The translations under genes were made by a program, and so were the position numbers. A stretch of DNA of 64,000 nt from Planctomycetota bacterium (GTDB lineage: Bacteria; Planctomycetota; Planctomycetia; Pirellulales; PNKZ01), in NCBI GenBank assembly GCA_018242585.1, contig JAFEBQ010000049.1, positions 16,292-80,291 of the forward strand, in the 5' to 3' direction. Position 1 is the stretch's first letter, and each line of letters opens with the position of its first letter. Under the pieces are notes generated by a model. That model was not told the DNA's origin, searched no databases, and saw nothing but the letters and a program-made list of their open reading frames with translations. Below are positions 56,823 through 64,000 of the stretch, in pieces.

Positions 56823-58235
56823 ATGAAGCCTCGTGAAGTTCTGGCCTTCTGCCGCGAAAAGGACGTCAAGGCGGTCGATCTGCGGTTCATGGACTTCCCC
56901 GGCCTGTGGCAGCACTTCACGATTCCGGTCGGCAAGCTGACCGAGGAAGTGTTCGAGGACGGCCTGGGCTTCGACGGTTCGAGCATTCGCGGCTGGCAGG
57001 CGATCAACGAGAGCGACATGACCCTGGTTCCGGTCCCCGAGACCGCGGTCCTCGATCCGTTCACGACGCTGCCGACCATCTCGATGATCTGCAACATCCA
57101 GGACCCGGTCACCCGCGAGGACTACACGCGCGACCCGCGCAACGTGGCCCGCAAGGCGGTCAACTACCTGAAAAGCACGGGCATCGCCGACACCTGCTAC
57201 ATCGGCCCCGAGGCCGAGTTTTTCATCTTCGATGACGTGCGGTTCGACCAGAACTCGCACGAAGGTTACTACCACGTCGACAGCGTCGAAGGCGAGTGGA
57301 ATCGCGGCCGCGTCGAAAGCCCGAACCTGGGTTACAAGCTGCGGCACAAGGAAGGCTATTTCCCGGTGCCGCCGTCCGACCAGTTGATGAACATCCGCAA
57401 TGAAATGATGCAGTCGATGATCGACTGCGGCATGGACGTTGAAGCTCAGCACCACGAGGTGGCCACGGCCGGGCAGTGCGAAATCGACCTTCGTTACCAG
57501 GACCTGGTGACGATGGCTGACTACATGTGCATGTACAAGTACATCATTAAGAACGTCGCCCGCCGGCACAACAAGACGGTGACGTTCATGCCCAAGCCGC
57601 TGTTTGGCGACAACGGCTCCGGCATGCACACGCACATTTCGCTATGGCGCGGCGGCGAGCCGTTGTTCGCCGGCTCGGGCTATGCCGGCCTGAGCGACAC
57701 GGCGATCTACGCAATGGGGGGCTTGCTGCGGCACGCGCCGGCGATACTCGCCTTTAGCAATCCGACGACCAACAGCTACAAGCGACTGGTGCCGGGTTAC
57801 GAAGCGCCAGTGAATCTGGCTTATTCCCAGCGCAATCGTTCGGCGGCTTGCCGCATTCCGATGTACAGCGCCAGCCCCAAGGCCAAGCGCGTCGAGTTCC
57901 GCTGTCCGGACCCGAGTTGCAATCCTTACCTGGCTTTCTCGGCCATGCTGATGGCGGTGATCGACGGCATTCAAAACAAGATGCACCCGGGCGACCCGCT
58001 CGACAAGGACATCTACGACCTGCCGCCCGAGGAATTGGCGCGAGTTCCCAAGGCGCCTGGCTCGTTGGAAGAATCACTCGGCGCACTGCGACAGAATCAC
58101 GAGTTTCTGTTGCGTGGCGATGTGTTCACCGAGGACGTGATCCACACCTGGATTCGCTACAAGCTCGAAAAAGAAGTCGACGCCATGCGGTTGCGCCCGC
58201 ACCCGTACGAGTTCTGCTTGTACTACGATATCTAG
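56823..58235 (+). CDS. glnA: Type I glutamine synthetase
   Basis: This 470-residue enzyme makes glutamine from glutamate, ammonia and ATP. Signature regions are [53 protein letters not shown] (active-site loop) and the substrate-binding [18 protein letters not shown]. Tyr398 in DIYDLPPEE corresponds to the adenylylation site Tyr397 of E. coli, so it may be regulated by GlnE-type adenylylation. ATG 56823 fits a GGGGAG ten bases upstream and the family length; the ATG at 56793 is less likely. It is convergent with rnc, with 10 bases between stop codons. Confidence 0.97.
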   Translation: MKPREVLAFCREKDVKAVDLRFMDFPGLWQHFTIPVGKLTEEVFEDGLGFDGSSIRGWQAINESDMTLVPVPETAVLDPFTTLPTISMICNIQDPVTREDYTRDPRNVARKAVNYLKSTGIADTCYIGPEAEFFIFDDVRFDQNSHEGYYHVDSVEGEWNRGRVESPNLGYKLRHKEGYFPVPPSDQLMNIRNEMMQSMIDCGMDVEAQHHEVATAGQCEIDLRYQDLVTMADYMCMYKYIIKNVARRHNKTVTFMPKPLFGDNGSGMHTHISLWRGGEPLFAGSGYAGLSDTAIYAMGGLLRHAPAILAFSNPTTNSYKRLVPGYEAPVNLAYSQRNRSAACRIPMYSASPKAKRVEFRCPDPSCNPYLAFSAMLMAVIDGIQNKMHPGDPLDKDIYDLPPEELARVPKAPGSLEESLGALRQNHEFLLRGDVFTEDVIHTWIRYKLEKEVDAMRLRPHPYEFCLYYDI

Positions 58236-58245
58236 TCGCGCCGAA

Positions 58246-58983
58246 TTACTCTGCCGGAAACGGCGCCGGTTCGCCGTTGATCTCGCTTAGCGCGTTGCGC
58301 GCCGCTCGTTGCTCGGCTTCTTTCTTGTTGCGACCCCAGGCGGGCTGGAAGCGCTCGCGGGCGATTTGCGCCGCGATCTTGAAGCACTTGCTGTGGTCGG
58401 GCCCTTTTTCGTCCAGCAACTGATACGTCGGCGTCGTGCTGTATTGACGCTGGGCCAGGTGCTGGAGAATCGACTTGAAGTTGGTCGATTCATCACTTTC
58501 GATCGCCGACTCGATTTCCGGTCCCACCAAGCGTTCGATCAACGCCCGGGCCGGATCGAAACCGCCGTCCAGGTACGTGGCCGCGATCAGCGATTCGAAC
58601 ACGTTGGCCATCAGCGACGGTGGCACGGTTCCCTGGGTGGCCATCCCTTTGCCCAGGAACAGAAAATCGTCCAGCCCCATGTTCTCGCTGATGCGTGCGC
58701 AGGTCTGCCGGCTGACCACGATTGATTTGACCTTGGTCAGGTCCCCTTCGAGGTACTCGGGAAAGCGACGGAACAACAGTTCGCAGACGACCGCACCGAG
58801 AATGGCGTCGCCCAGGAACTCCAGCCGTTCGTTCGACGCCAACCGGTGCTGGGCGCCCGAGGCGTGCGTGAGTGCCGCCCGCAGTAACGCGCAATCTTGA
58901 AACCGGTAGCCGATGCGCTGCTGGCAGTGTTCGAGCAGATCGGCTTCGTTAAGAAATGTTTCCGGTTCCTGACTGCGGGGCAT
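58246..58983 (-). CDS. rnc: Ribonuclease III
   Basis: This 245-residue double-strand-specific endonuclease matures rRNA and controls mRNAs. The nuclease domain has the signature NERLEFLGDAILG at 51-63 and FESLIAATYLDGGFDPAR, each holding a catalytic Glu/Asp. The C-terminal dsRNA-binding domain reads FKSILQHLAQ and then YQLLDEKGPDHSKCF and KKEAEQRAARNAL. ATG 58983 is used; the in-frame extension to 59022 has no family similarity. A TTGACA promoter candidate lies upstream. Confidence 0.96.
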   Translation of the reverse strand: MPRSQEPETFLNEADLLEHCQQRIGYRFQDCALLRAALTHASGAQHRLASNERLEFLGDAILGAVVCELLFRRFPEYLEGDLTKVKSIVVSRQTCARISENMGLDDFLFLGKGMATQGTVPPSLMANVFESLIAATYLDGGFDPARALIERLVGPEIESAIESDESTNFKSILQHLAQRQYSTTPTYQLLDEKGPDHSKCFKIAAQIARERFQPAWGRNKKEAEQRAARNALSEINGEPAPFPAE

Positions 58984-59297
58984 GAAACCGACCCTAAGTA
59001 AACTATGCGAGCAACTCGCCAATATTCGTAAGCCTAAATGGCGATTGATGTTTTGTCAATCTTAGCTGGCCCGCCCTGGCCCTGCGCTTAACATTCCCTT
59101 TAGGAGAGCAAGAAGCGGCCCCCCGCTGGCAACAAATCCACAGTGCGCACGGCCCGAGATTTGTGCAAAACCGGTTGCACCTTTTCGGCCCGGCCGCGTA
59201 TCAATCGATGCGAAACAGGCGCGGATTGTTTCCTCGTCTGCCAAATTAACCATCAACGTCTCACACACGCTATCAATTATTTTGCGGAGGACGGAGC
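58984..59297. other. Divergent promoter region of rnc and htrA
   Basis: The 314-base gap holds the minus-strand rnc promoter, the second copy of the 16-base motif (59171-59186) and a strong htrA ribosome-binding site (GGAGGACGGAGC before the ATG). No gene is seen. Confidence 0.5.
59031..59059 (-). promoter_or_regulatory. Sigma70-like promoter of rnc
   Basis: On the minus strand a perfect TTGACA (59054-59059) is followed after 17 bases by TAGGCT (59031-59036), a weak -10 box. The start would lie about 40 bases before the rnc ATG. Confidence 0.4.
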
Positions 59298-60863
59298 ATG
59301 AGTTCCAAGTTATCGAACAAAGTGGCTTGGGCCATCACCTGGGTGGTGATCGGCGCGGCCACGGCCGGGATCGCCTTGATCCCCGGCCATCAAACCACGC
59401 ACGCCTGGGCGCAAGCTCCGGTCGCCAAAGTGACGCCGGTCGATCCGGCCGCGACGCAAAACGCCCGCGGCTTGTCCAAAGTATTTCGCCAAGCGTCGGA
59501 TACGATTCTACCCGCTGTCGTGGCCATCGACGCCCGCACCGGCGCCAAGCAAATCAAACGCAGCGGTCCCCAGCAGCGGCAAATGCAGCCGGGCGAGAAC
59601 CCGTTCAAGGGGACGCCGTTCGAGGACATGTTCAAGGATTTCGGCGGCAATGGCATGCAAGGGATGCCTTTCGAGCAGCATAGCCAGCCGCAAGAGTCGA
59701 TGGGCTCGGGCGTGATCATCGACTCGTCGGGTATCGTGCTGACGAACAACCATGTCGTGCAAGGGGCCGATGAGATCACCGTCCGTCTGAGCGACGGTCG
59801 TGAATTCAAGGCCAACACCATCAAGACCGATCCTCAGACCGACCTGGCCGTGATTTACCTGAAGGGGGCCAGCAATCTCCCCTCGGCCAAGCTGGGCGAT
59901 AGCGACGCGCTGGAAATCGGCGATTGGGTGATCGCCGTCGGGAACCCATTCGGACTCGAATCGACCGTCAGTGCCGGCATCATCAGCGGCAAGGGGCGCA
60001 GCATTCGGGCCGATCAACGCGCCCGCTATTTGCAGACCGACGCCGCGATCAACCCAGGCAATTCGGGTGGTCCGCTGGTGAACCTGGACGGCGAAGTGAT
60101 TGGCATCAACACGGCCATCTACAGCCGCAGCGGCGGCTACCAAGGAATTGGCTTCGCCATTCCAAGCAACCTGGCTCGCTGGGTGGTCGATCAGTTGATC
60201 AAGCGCGGCAACGTGCAGCGCGCCTACCTGGGCGTGGGGATCGAACCACTGACCGCGTCGCTGGCCGAAAAGCTCGGCGTGCAGGATCAGCCGGGCGTGG
60301 TCGTGACCGAAGTCTTCCCCGACTCGCCGGCGGCAACGGCCAAGTTCCACGAAGGGGACGTGATCGTCGACTTCGCGGGCAAGAAGGTCCGCAACACCAG
60401 CGATTTGCGCGAAGTGGTTGAGCAACTGCCGATTGATTCGCGCCAGCCGGTCAAGGTGTTGCGCGACGGCAAGCCCATGACGTTGGAAGTGGTGATGCAG
60501 ACGTTGCCCGATTCGTTCGGCAAGACGGCTCGCCGCAGCAACAAGCAGAACGATGAATCGCAATCGCCCCAATTCGCCAGCAACGAATGGGGCTTGGAGG
60601 TCAGCGAACTGACGCCCGATGTCGCCAAGCAGTTGAACATCCGCAACGCCAAGGGCGTGGTGGTCACCAGCGTCGAAGAGGGGAGCCCGGCCGAGCAGGC
60701 CAAGGTCCGCGTCGGCATGGTGATCTTGCGCGTCGGCCAGAAGACCATCGAAAACGTCGGTGACTTCCAGGCCACGCTGAAGGACGCCTCGTTGAAGGAA
60801 GGTCTGTTGCTGCTGGTTCGCGCCGGCGAGCGGAACGAGTTTATCGTGATCAAGGGTCAATAA
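59298..60863 (+). CDS. Periplasmic DegP/HtrA family serine protease
   Basis: This 521-residue protease/chaperone removes misfolded envelope proteins. A signal peptide ends near AWAQA (residue 39), and a low-complexity segment lies at about 95-130. The triad is visible as His152 in NNHVVQGAD, Asp182 in TDLAVIYL and Ser256 in GNSGGPLV. Two PDZ domains follow (EPLTASLAEKLGVQ... and VSELTPDVAKQLNIRNAKGV...). The overall order is that of Do-type proteases. A strong ribosome-binding site precedes ATG 59298. A terminator follows, so it is monocistronic. Confidence 0.95.
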   Translation: MSSKLSNKVAWAITWVVIGAATAGIALIPGHQTTHAWAQAPVAKVTPVDPAATQNARGLSKVFRQASDTILPAVVAIDARTGAKQIKRSGPQQRQMQPGENPFKGTPFEDMFKDFGGNGMQGMPFEQHSQPQESMGSGVIIDSSGIVLTNNHVVQGADEITVRLSDGREFKANTIKTDPQTDLAVIYLKGASNLPSAKLGDSDALEIGDWVIAVGNPFGLESTVSAGIISGKGRSIRADQRARYLQTDAAINPGNSGGPLVNLDGEVIGINTAIYSRSGGYQGIGFAIPSNLARWVVDQLIKRGNVQRAYLGVGIEPLTASLAEKLGVQDQPGVVVTEVFPDSPAATAKFHEGDVIVDFAGKKVRNTSDLREVVEQLPIDSRQPVKVLRDGKPMTLEVVMQTLPDSFGKTARRSNKQNDESQSPQFASNEWGLEVSELTPDVAKQLNIRNAKGVVVTSVEEGSPAEQAKVRVGMVILRVGQKTIENVGDFQATLKDASLKEGLLLLVRAGERNEFIVIKGQ

Positions 60864-60923
60864 CCCTTGGGCTAAATGGCCCGGCGAAACAGGGTGAATC
60901 GCCGAGCCTTTGGAAAAGTTCAA

Positions 60924-60971
60924 ACCGCCGTGCATTTGCCCCCGCGGGGGCGGTGTACGGCGGTTTTTTTT
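60924..60971 (+). terminator. Rho-independent terminator of htrA
   Basis: CCGCCGT (60924-60930) pairs with ACGGCGG (60957-60963), with inner GCCCCCGCGGGGGC pairing, and eight T residues follow. Confidence 0.92.
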
Positions 60972-61003
60972 GGTATGGTACTAGTCCCGCCGGGCCAGCT
61001 TTC

Positions 61004-61170
61004 ACACCTCTCCCTTTAAGGGAGAGGTCGCGGAGCGAAGCGCAGCGGGTGAGGGTAAACGCGTTGCGAGCCAGATCGTATTGCGCCAATGAGTACGATC
61101 GCTGCGCTTAGCATCGATTGGCCTGTGACGTCTCTACCCTCCCCCTTGCCCCTCCCTGAAAGGGAGGGGT
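61004..61170. repeat. Palindrome-ended dispersed repeat, copy B
   Basis: The reverse complement of this element matches copy A at 34679-34793 over both end palindromes and the AGCGAAGCGCAGCGGGTGAG block. The middle is longer here by about 50 bases. It lies downstream of the htrA terminator. Confidence 0.85.
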
Positions 61171-61233
61171 ATTTATCGCGCACGCCTGAAAACTGAATCA
61201 TCTCCGTTAAGTTACCGCCAAGGATCTCGCAAC

Positions 61234-61977
61234 ATGCCGATCACCGCTGATACGCTGGCCCACTTGGGCCGCTTTGATACGCCGACCATTTGCAACATCA
61301 TCGAGCTGTTCGACGTCATTCCGCGCAACGCCGGCTACATGGACGGCCGCATCAAGTCGGTCTTTCCGACCTTGCCGCCGATGGTTGGCTATGCCGCGAC
61401 CGCGTCGTTTCGCAGCGACGCGCCCCCGTCGGGTGGCGACGCCTACGGCTCGATGGACCAGCAAGTGGCCAAGTTCGCCGAGCTGCCCGGGCCCGCGGTC
61501 GTGGTGTTCCAGGATCTCGACGACCCGGCCGTGGCCGCCACATTCGGCGAAGTGATGTGCTCGGTCTATCAAGGGTTCGGCTCGGCTGGTCTGATTACCA
61601 GCGGCGGTGGTCGCGACTTGGAACAGGTTCGCGCGCTAAATTATCCGGTCTTCACCGGCGGCACCATTTGCTCGCATGCCTTTTGCCACATTCTGCACAT
61701 CGGCCTGCCGGTTCGCGTCGGCGGGCTGACGGTTCGCAATGGCGAGCTGTTGCACGGCGACGCCAACGGCGTGACGCGAATCCCCATGGACATCGCCACC
61801 GAGATTGGCCCCGTGGCCGACGAATTCGTCGCCTCCGAGAAAATCGTGCTCGACTATGTGCGCGGCCCGGGGACGAAAACGGCCCAGGGGTTGGCCGTCG
61901 CCCGCAAGGAATTCTCGGCCGTGGTCAAAAAGCTGACCGAGCGCGTCCAGTCGCGCAAGGGCGCGTCGCCGAAATAG
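61234..61977 (+). CDS. RraA family protein (HMG aldolase/dimethylmenaquinone methyltransferase-like)
   Basis: This 247-residue protein belongs to the RraA-like group. It shows FDTPTICNIIELF near the start, TSGGGRDLEQVRALNYPVF (the catalytic or metal Asp after Arg), and LHGDANGVTRIP. Members include HMG/CHA aldolases and the RNase E regulator RraA, so the reaction cannot be fixed. It has no signal peptide. The C-terminal 60 residues are helical and extend beyond short RraA proteins. ATG 61234 is the only sensible start. Confidence 0.85.
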   Translation: MPITADTLAHLGRFDTPTICNIIELFDVIPRNAGYMDGRIKSVFPTLPPMVGYAATASFRSDAPPSGGDAYGSMDQQVAKFAELPGPAVVVFQDLDDPAVAATFGEVMCSVYQGFGSAGLITSGGGRDLEQVRALNYPVFTGGTICSHAFCHILHIGLPVRVGGLTVRNGELLHGDANGVTRIPMDIATEIGPVADEFVASEKIVLDYVRGPGTKTAQGLAVARKEFSAVVKKLTERVQSRKGASPK

Positions 61978-62013
61978 TCGCGGCGTCTGTATCGTCACCG
62001 CCAAGGCGAGCCA

Positions 62014-63432
62014 TCACCAGCCGCGGCAGACTTGCTCGGCCGCTTGCTGCGCGCTGTGGATGCAGTTGGGAATGCCCACGCCGCGATAGGCGCTGCCGCA
62101 CAGCGCCAGGTGAGGCTGCTCGGCCGCGCGGCGTTCGATGGTCGCCACGCGATCGAGGTGGCCGACGTGATACTGGGGCATGTGATGCGGCCAGCGGGCC
62201 ACTTCCACCAATTCCGGCTCGCCGGTCACCCCCAGCAAATCGCCCAGTTCGCGCCGCGCCGCGTCGACCAGCCGCGCGTCGGCCCAGGTCAACTGGTCAG
62301 GGCGCGCCGCGCCGCCGAAAAAGACTCGCAGCAAGACGCATCCTGGCGGGGCACGGTCAGGATACTTTTGGCTGCTGAAGCTGATCGACAGGACTTCGCG
62401 ACGCTCGACCTCGGGCACGACCACGCCAAAACCTTCGATTGGCCGGGCGAACTGCGATTGTCGATAGCCCAAAAGTACGACCGCGCTGCCGGCGTAAGGG
62501 ATCTCGCGCAACGTCGCGCCCAACTCGTGGTCAATGGCCGCCAGCAGTTTGCCGGCCTGGACGGCCGAGACCGAGACGATCAGGCCATCGAATTCCTGGG
62601 GGTCGCCCGCGCCGGTCGCAATGCGCCAGCGATTCTCGACGCGCTCCAGTCGTTCGACCGGCGTACCCGTGTGGATGTTCACGGCCGAAAGCTTGGCGGC
62701 CAGCGCGTCGATCAGCGCTTGCACACCGCCGCGCGGTGTCATGAACAGGCCGTAGCGGGCGCCGCTGCCTTTTTCGCTCGCTTGCTCGGCCTTGCGCTGC
62801 TTGAGTGCCGCGCGAATCAGGCTGCCGTGCTGCTGCTCCATCTCGATGAACCGCGGCAACGTAGCCGCTAGGCTTAGCTTGCTTGAATCGGCGGTATAGA
62901 TGCCGCCGACCAAGGGTTGCACCAGTTGCTCGAAGGCTTCCTTACCCAGGCGGCGCACGGCGAATGCTTGCAGGCTTTCATCATCGTCGCTGGAACGGCG
63001 AGGCACAAACGCTTCGGCCAGCATTCGCAGCTTGCCCGGCAGACTGAGCACCGGCGTGGTAATAATCGGCCACAGGCGCTGTGGCGCGAGCAGCATGAAC
63101 CCTTCGGGAATCGCGCGGAGCTTGCCCCGATGAACGACGTAGACGCGGCGATCGACGGCCGAGGTGCCGATCAACTCGTTGCCCAGCCCCAGTCGCTCGC
63201 ACAAGTCGCGCGCCCAGGGGACGTTGGTGATGAAGTTGTCGGCGCTCCGCTCGAGCAGGTAGCCGTCGCGGCGATCGGTTTGCAGCACGCCCCCCAGCCG
63301 CGGACTCGCCTCGAACAGCGTGACTTGGACCGCAGGGTGGCGCTCGCCGAGGTGGTAAGCGGCCGCCAGCCCGCTGATCCCTCCGCCGATGATCGCAACC
63401 TTGCGCGGCTTTGTCGTCGATGCTTCGCTCAA
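62014..63432 (-). CDS. hemG: Protoporphyrinogen/coproporphyrinogen oxidase (FAD-dependent, HemY-type)
   Basis: This 472-residue flavoprotein oxidises a porphyrinogen in late heme synthesis. It starts with the Rossmann FAD motif VAIIGGGISGLAAAYHL (residues 12-28) and continues with LFEASPRLGGVL. The middle has the family segment PLVGGIYTADSSKLSL, and near the C-terminus FAD contact LALCGSAYRGVGIPNCIHSA is seen. It is the oxygen-dependent HemY type, not the short HemG flavodoxin type, even though the symbol hemG is used. Whether it prefers protoporphyrinogen or coproporphyrinogen cannot be read. It is convergent with the RraA-like gene. Confidence 0.94.
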   Translation of the reverse strand: MSEASTTKPRKVAIIGGGISGLAAAYHLGERHPAVQVTLFEASPRLGGVLQTDRRDGYLLERSADNFITNVPWARDLCERLGLGNELIGTSAVDRRVYVVHRGKLRAIPEGFMLLAPQRLWPIITTPVLSLPGKLRMLAEAFVPRRSSDDDESLQAFAVRRLGKEAFEQLVQPLVGGIYTADSSKLSLAATLPRFIEMEQQHGSLIRAALKQRKAEQASEKGSGARYGLFMTPRGGVQALIDALAAKLSAVNIHTGTPVERLERVENRWRIATGAGDPQEFDGLIVSVSAVQAGKLLAAIDHELGATLREIPYAGSAVVLLGYRQSQFARPIEGFGVVVPEVERREVLSISFSSQKYPDRAPPGCVLLRVFFGGAARPDQLTWADARLVDAARRELGDLLGVTGEPELVEVARWPHHMPQYHVGHLDRVATIERRAAEQPHLALCGSAYRGVGIPNCIHSAQQAAEQVCRGW

Positions 63433-63486
63433 ACCAGTCGGTCCTTGTTCCCTGCCGCCGGGTAAAACGGGGCAAAATCGCGAAAA

Positions 63487-64000
63487 CTACCGCCACATCA
63501 TCGGATCGACGATCGTCATACCGCCGTCGCAAACCAGCGTTTGCCCAGTGATATGCTCGCATTGGATCAAGCTGAGGATCGCTTGGGCAATATCATCGGG
63601 CGTGGCGACCCGGCCCAGGGGAAGGCATTGCTCGACGCGCTGCTTGACCGCCTCGTAGCGCGAGCCGAGCCCTTGCTGCAGCCAGCGCCCTTCGATGAAA
63701 CCGGGCGCGACGGCGTTCACGCGGATGCGCGGCGCCAAGCTGCGCGCCAGCGAGATCGTCATATTCAACAGCGCCGCCTTCGAGGCACAATACGGAATCG
63801 AGCTCCCCGCGCCGCGCATGCCGGCAATGCTGGCCACGTTGACCACCGCGCCGCCGTGGCGTTCCAGGTGTTCGCGCGCGGCGCGCACGCACTGGAACGG
63901 ACCTTGGACGTTGGTGGCGAACAGCTCGTCCCAGACTTCGCCGGTGACCCGGTCGAGATCGCCGTGGTTGATGAAACGCGTCACGCCGGCGTTGTTGACC
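63487..64000 (-). CDS. Short-chain dehydrogenase/reductase, truncated at window edge
   Basis: The visible 170 residues are the C-terminal part of an SDR enzyme. It starts in the NNAG motif (the reading frame runs past base 64000), continues with VVNVASIAGM (catalytic Ser region), and has YCASKAALLNM with Tyr and Lys of the YxxxK pair. PGFIEGRWL and the tail GQTLVCDGGMT follow, typical of 3-oxoacyl-ACP reductase-like SDRs. The Rossmann start is missing. An internal GTG at 63984 would be a false start because NNAG lies upstream. Confidence 0.9.
   Translation of the reverse strand, partial: VNNAGVTRFINHGDLDRVTGEVWDELFATNVQGPFQCVRAAREHLERHGGAVVNVASIAGMRGAGSSIPYCASKAALLNMTISLARSLAPRIRVNAVAPGFIEGRWLQQGLGSRYEAVKQRVEQCLPLGRVATPDDIAQAILSLIQCEHITGQTLVCDGGMTIVDPMMWR

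Larger units (their letters stand above)
60864..61233. other. Intergenic region with terminator and repeat copy B
   Basis: This 370-base gap is explained by the htrA terminator and the dispersed repeat at 61004-61170. The remaining bases include the leader of the next gene. Confidence 0.6.

Overview
This 64 kb window reads as ordinary, gene-dense, GC-rich chromosome from a planctomycete, most likely of the Pirellulales/Lacipirellula type. That assignment is an inference. It rests on large secreted proteins with a von Willebrand A domain, a secretin-N-like domain and a Gly-Met-Gly tract; an ExeA-like ATPase with a long acidic tail; a Thr/Pro/Val tandem-repeat secreted protein; many GTG starts; and short unlinked operons. 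A cell-wall gene (murD) is present. No prophage, transposase, CRISPR array or obvious genomic island was seen.

Layout. 0-6 kb: an oxidoreductase, a degenerate M14 carboxypeptidase-like protein, small secreted proteins, a lipoprotein and a GyrI-like/DoxX-like pair. 6-10 kb: tRNA-Pro(UGG) with its own promoter, then parB, parA and a cluster of parS sites, which marks a chromosome segregation locus and is often near the replication origin. 10-14 kb: ahcY, trpF and a sugar isomerase on one strand. 14-23 kb: a Wzz-like membrane protein, an AAA ATPase, an MFS transporter and a 1346-residue VWA protein with a putative operator at its promoter. 23-30 kb: tsaD, a carboxy-terminal processing protease, two methyltransferases, and a DprE2-like reductase next to a HAD-UbiA fusion, which together suggest prenyl-phospho-sugar synthesis. 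30-37 kb: murD, a candidate stand-alone structured RNA, ligA, a peroxiredoxin and a 12-residue repeat protein. 37-44 kb: a heavy-metal RND efflux operon with His-rich partners but no outer-membrane channel gene. 44-52 kb: a giant uncharacterised membrane protein, a KimA/APC-like transporter and amtB. 52-64 kb: rdgB, an M20 amidohydrolase, an ArsR-like regulator, glnA, rnc, an HtrA protease, an RraA-like protein, a HemG-type oxidase and a truncated SDR gene at the window edge.

The strongest candidate for something undescribed is the intergenic element at 31951-32099. A sigma70-like promoter with a 17-nt spacer is followed by a 14-bp stem that needs three G-U pairs on the plus strand, then a nested two-stem terminator hairpin with a U-tract. 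It looks like a stand-alone small RNA of about 115 nt and matches no family I recognise. Other points of interest are two copies in opposite orientation of a palindrome-ended intergenic repeat, a long hairpin in a 1.1 kb gene-free stretch near amtB, two proteins that have lost their expected metalloprotease ligands, a tandemly duplicated RND adaptor, and the DprE2/HAD-UbiA pair.
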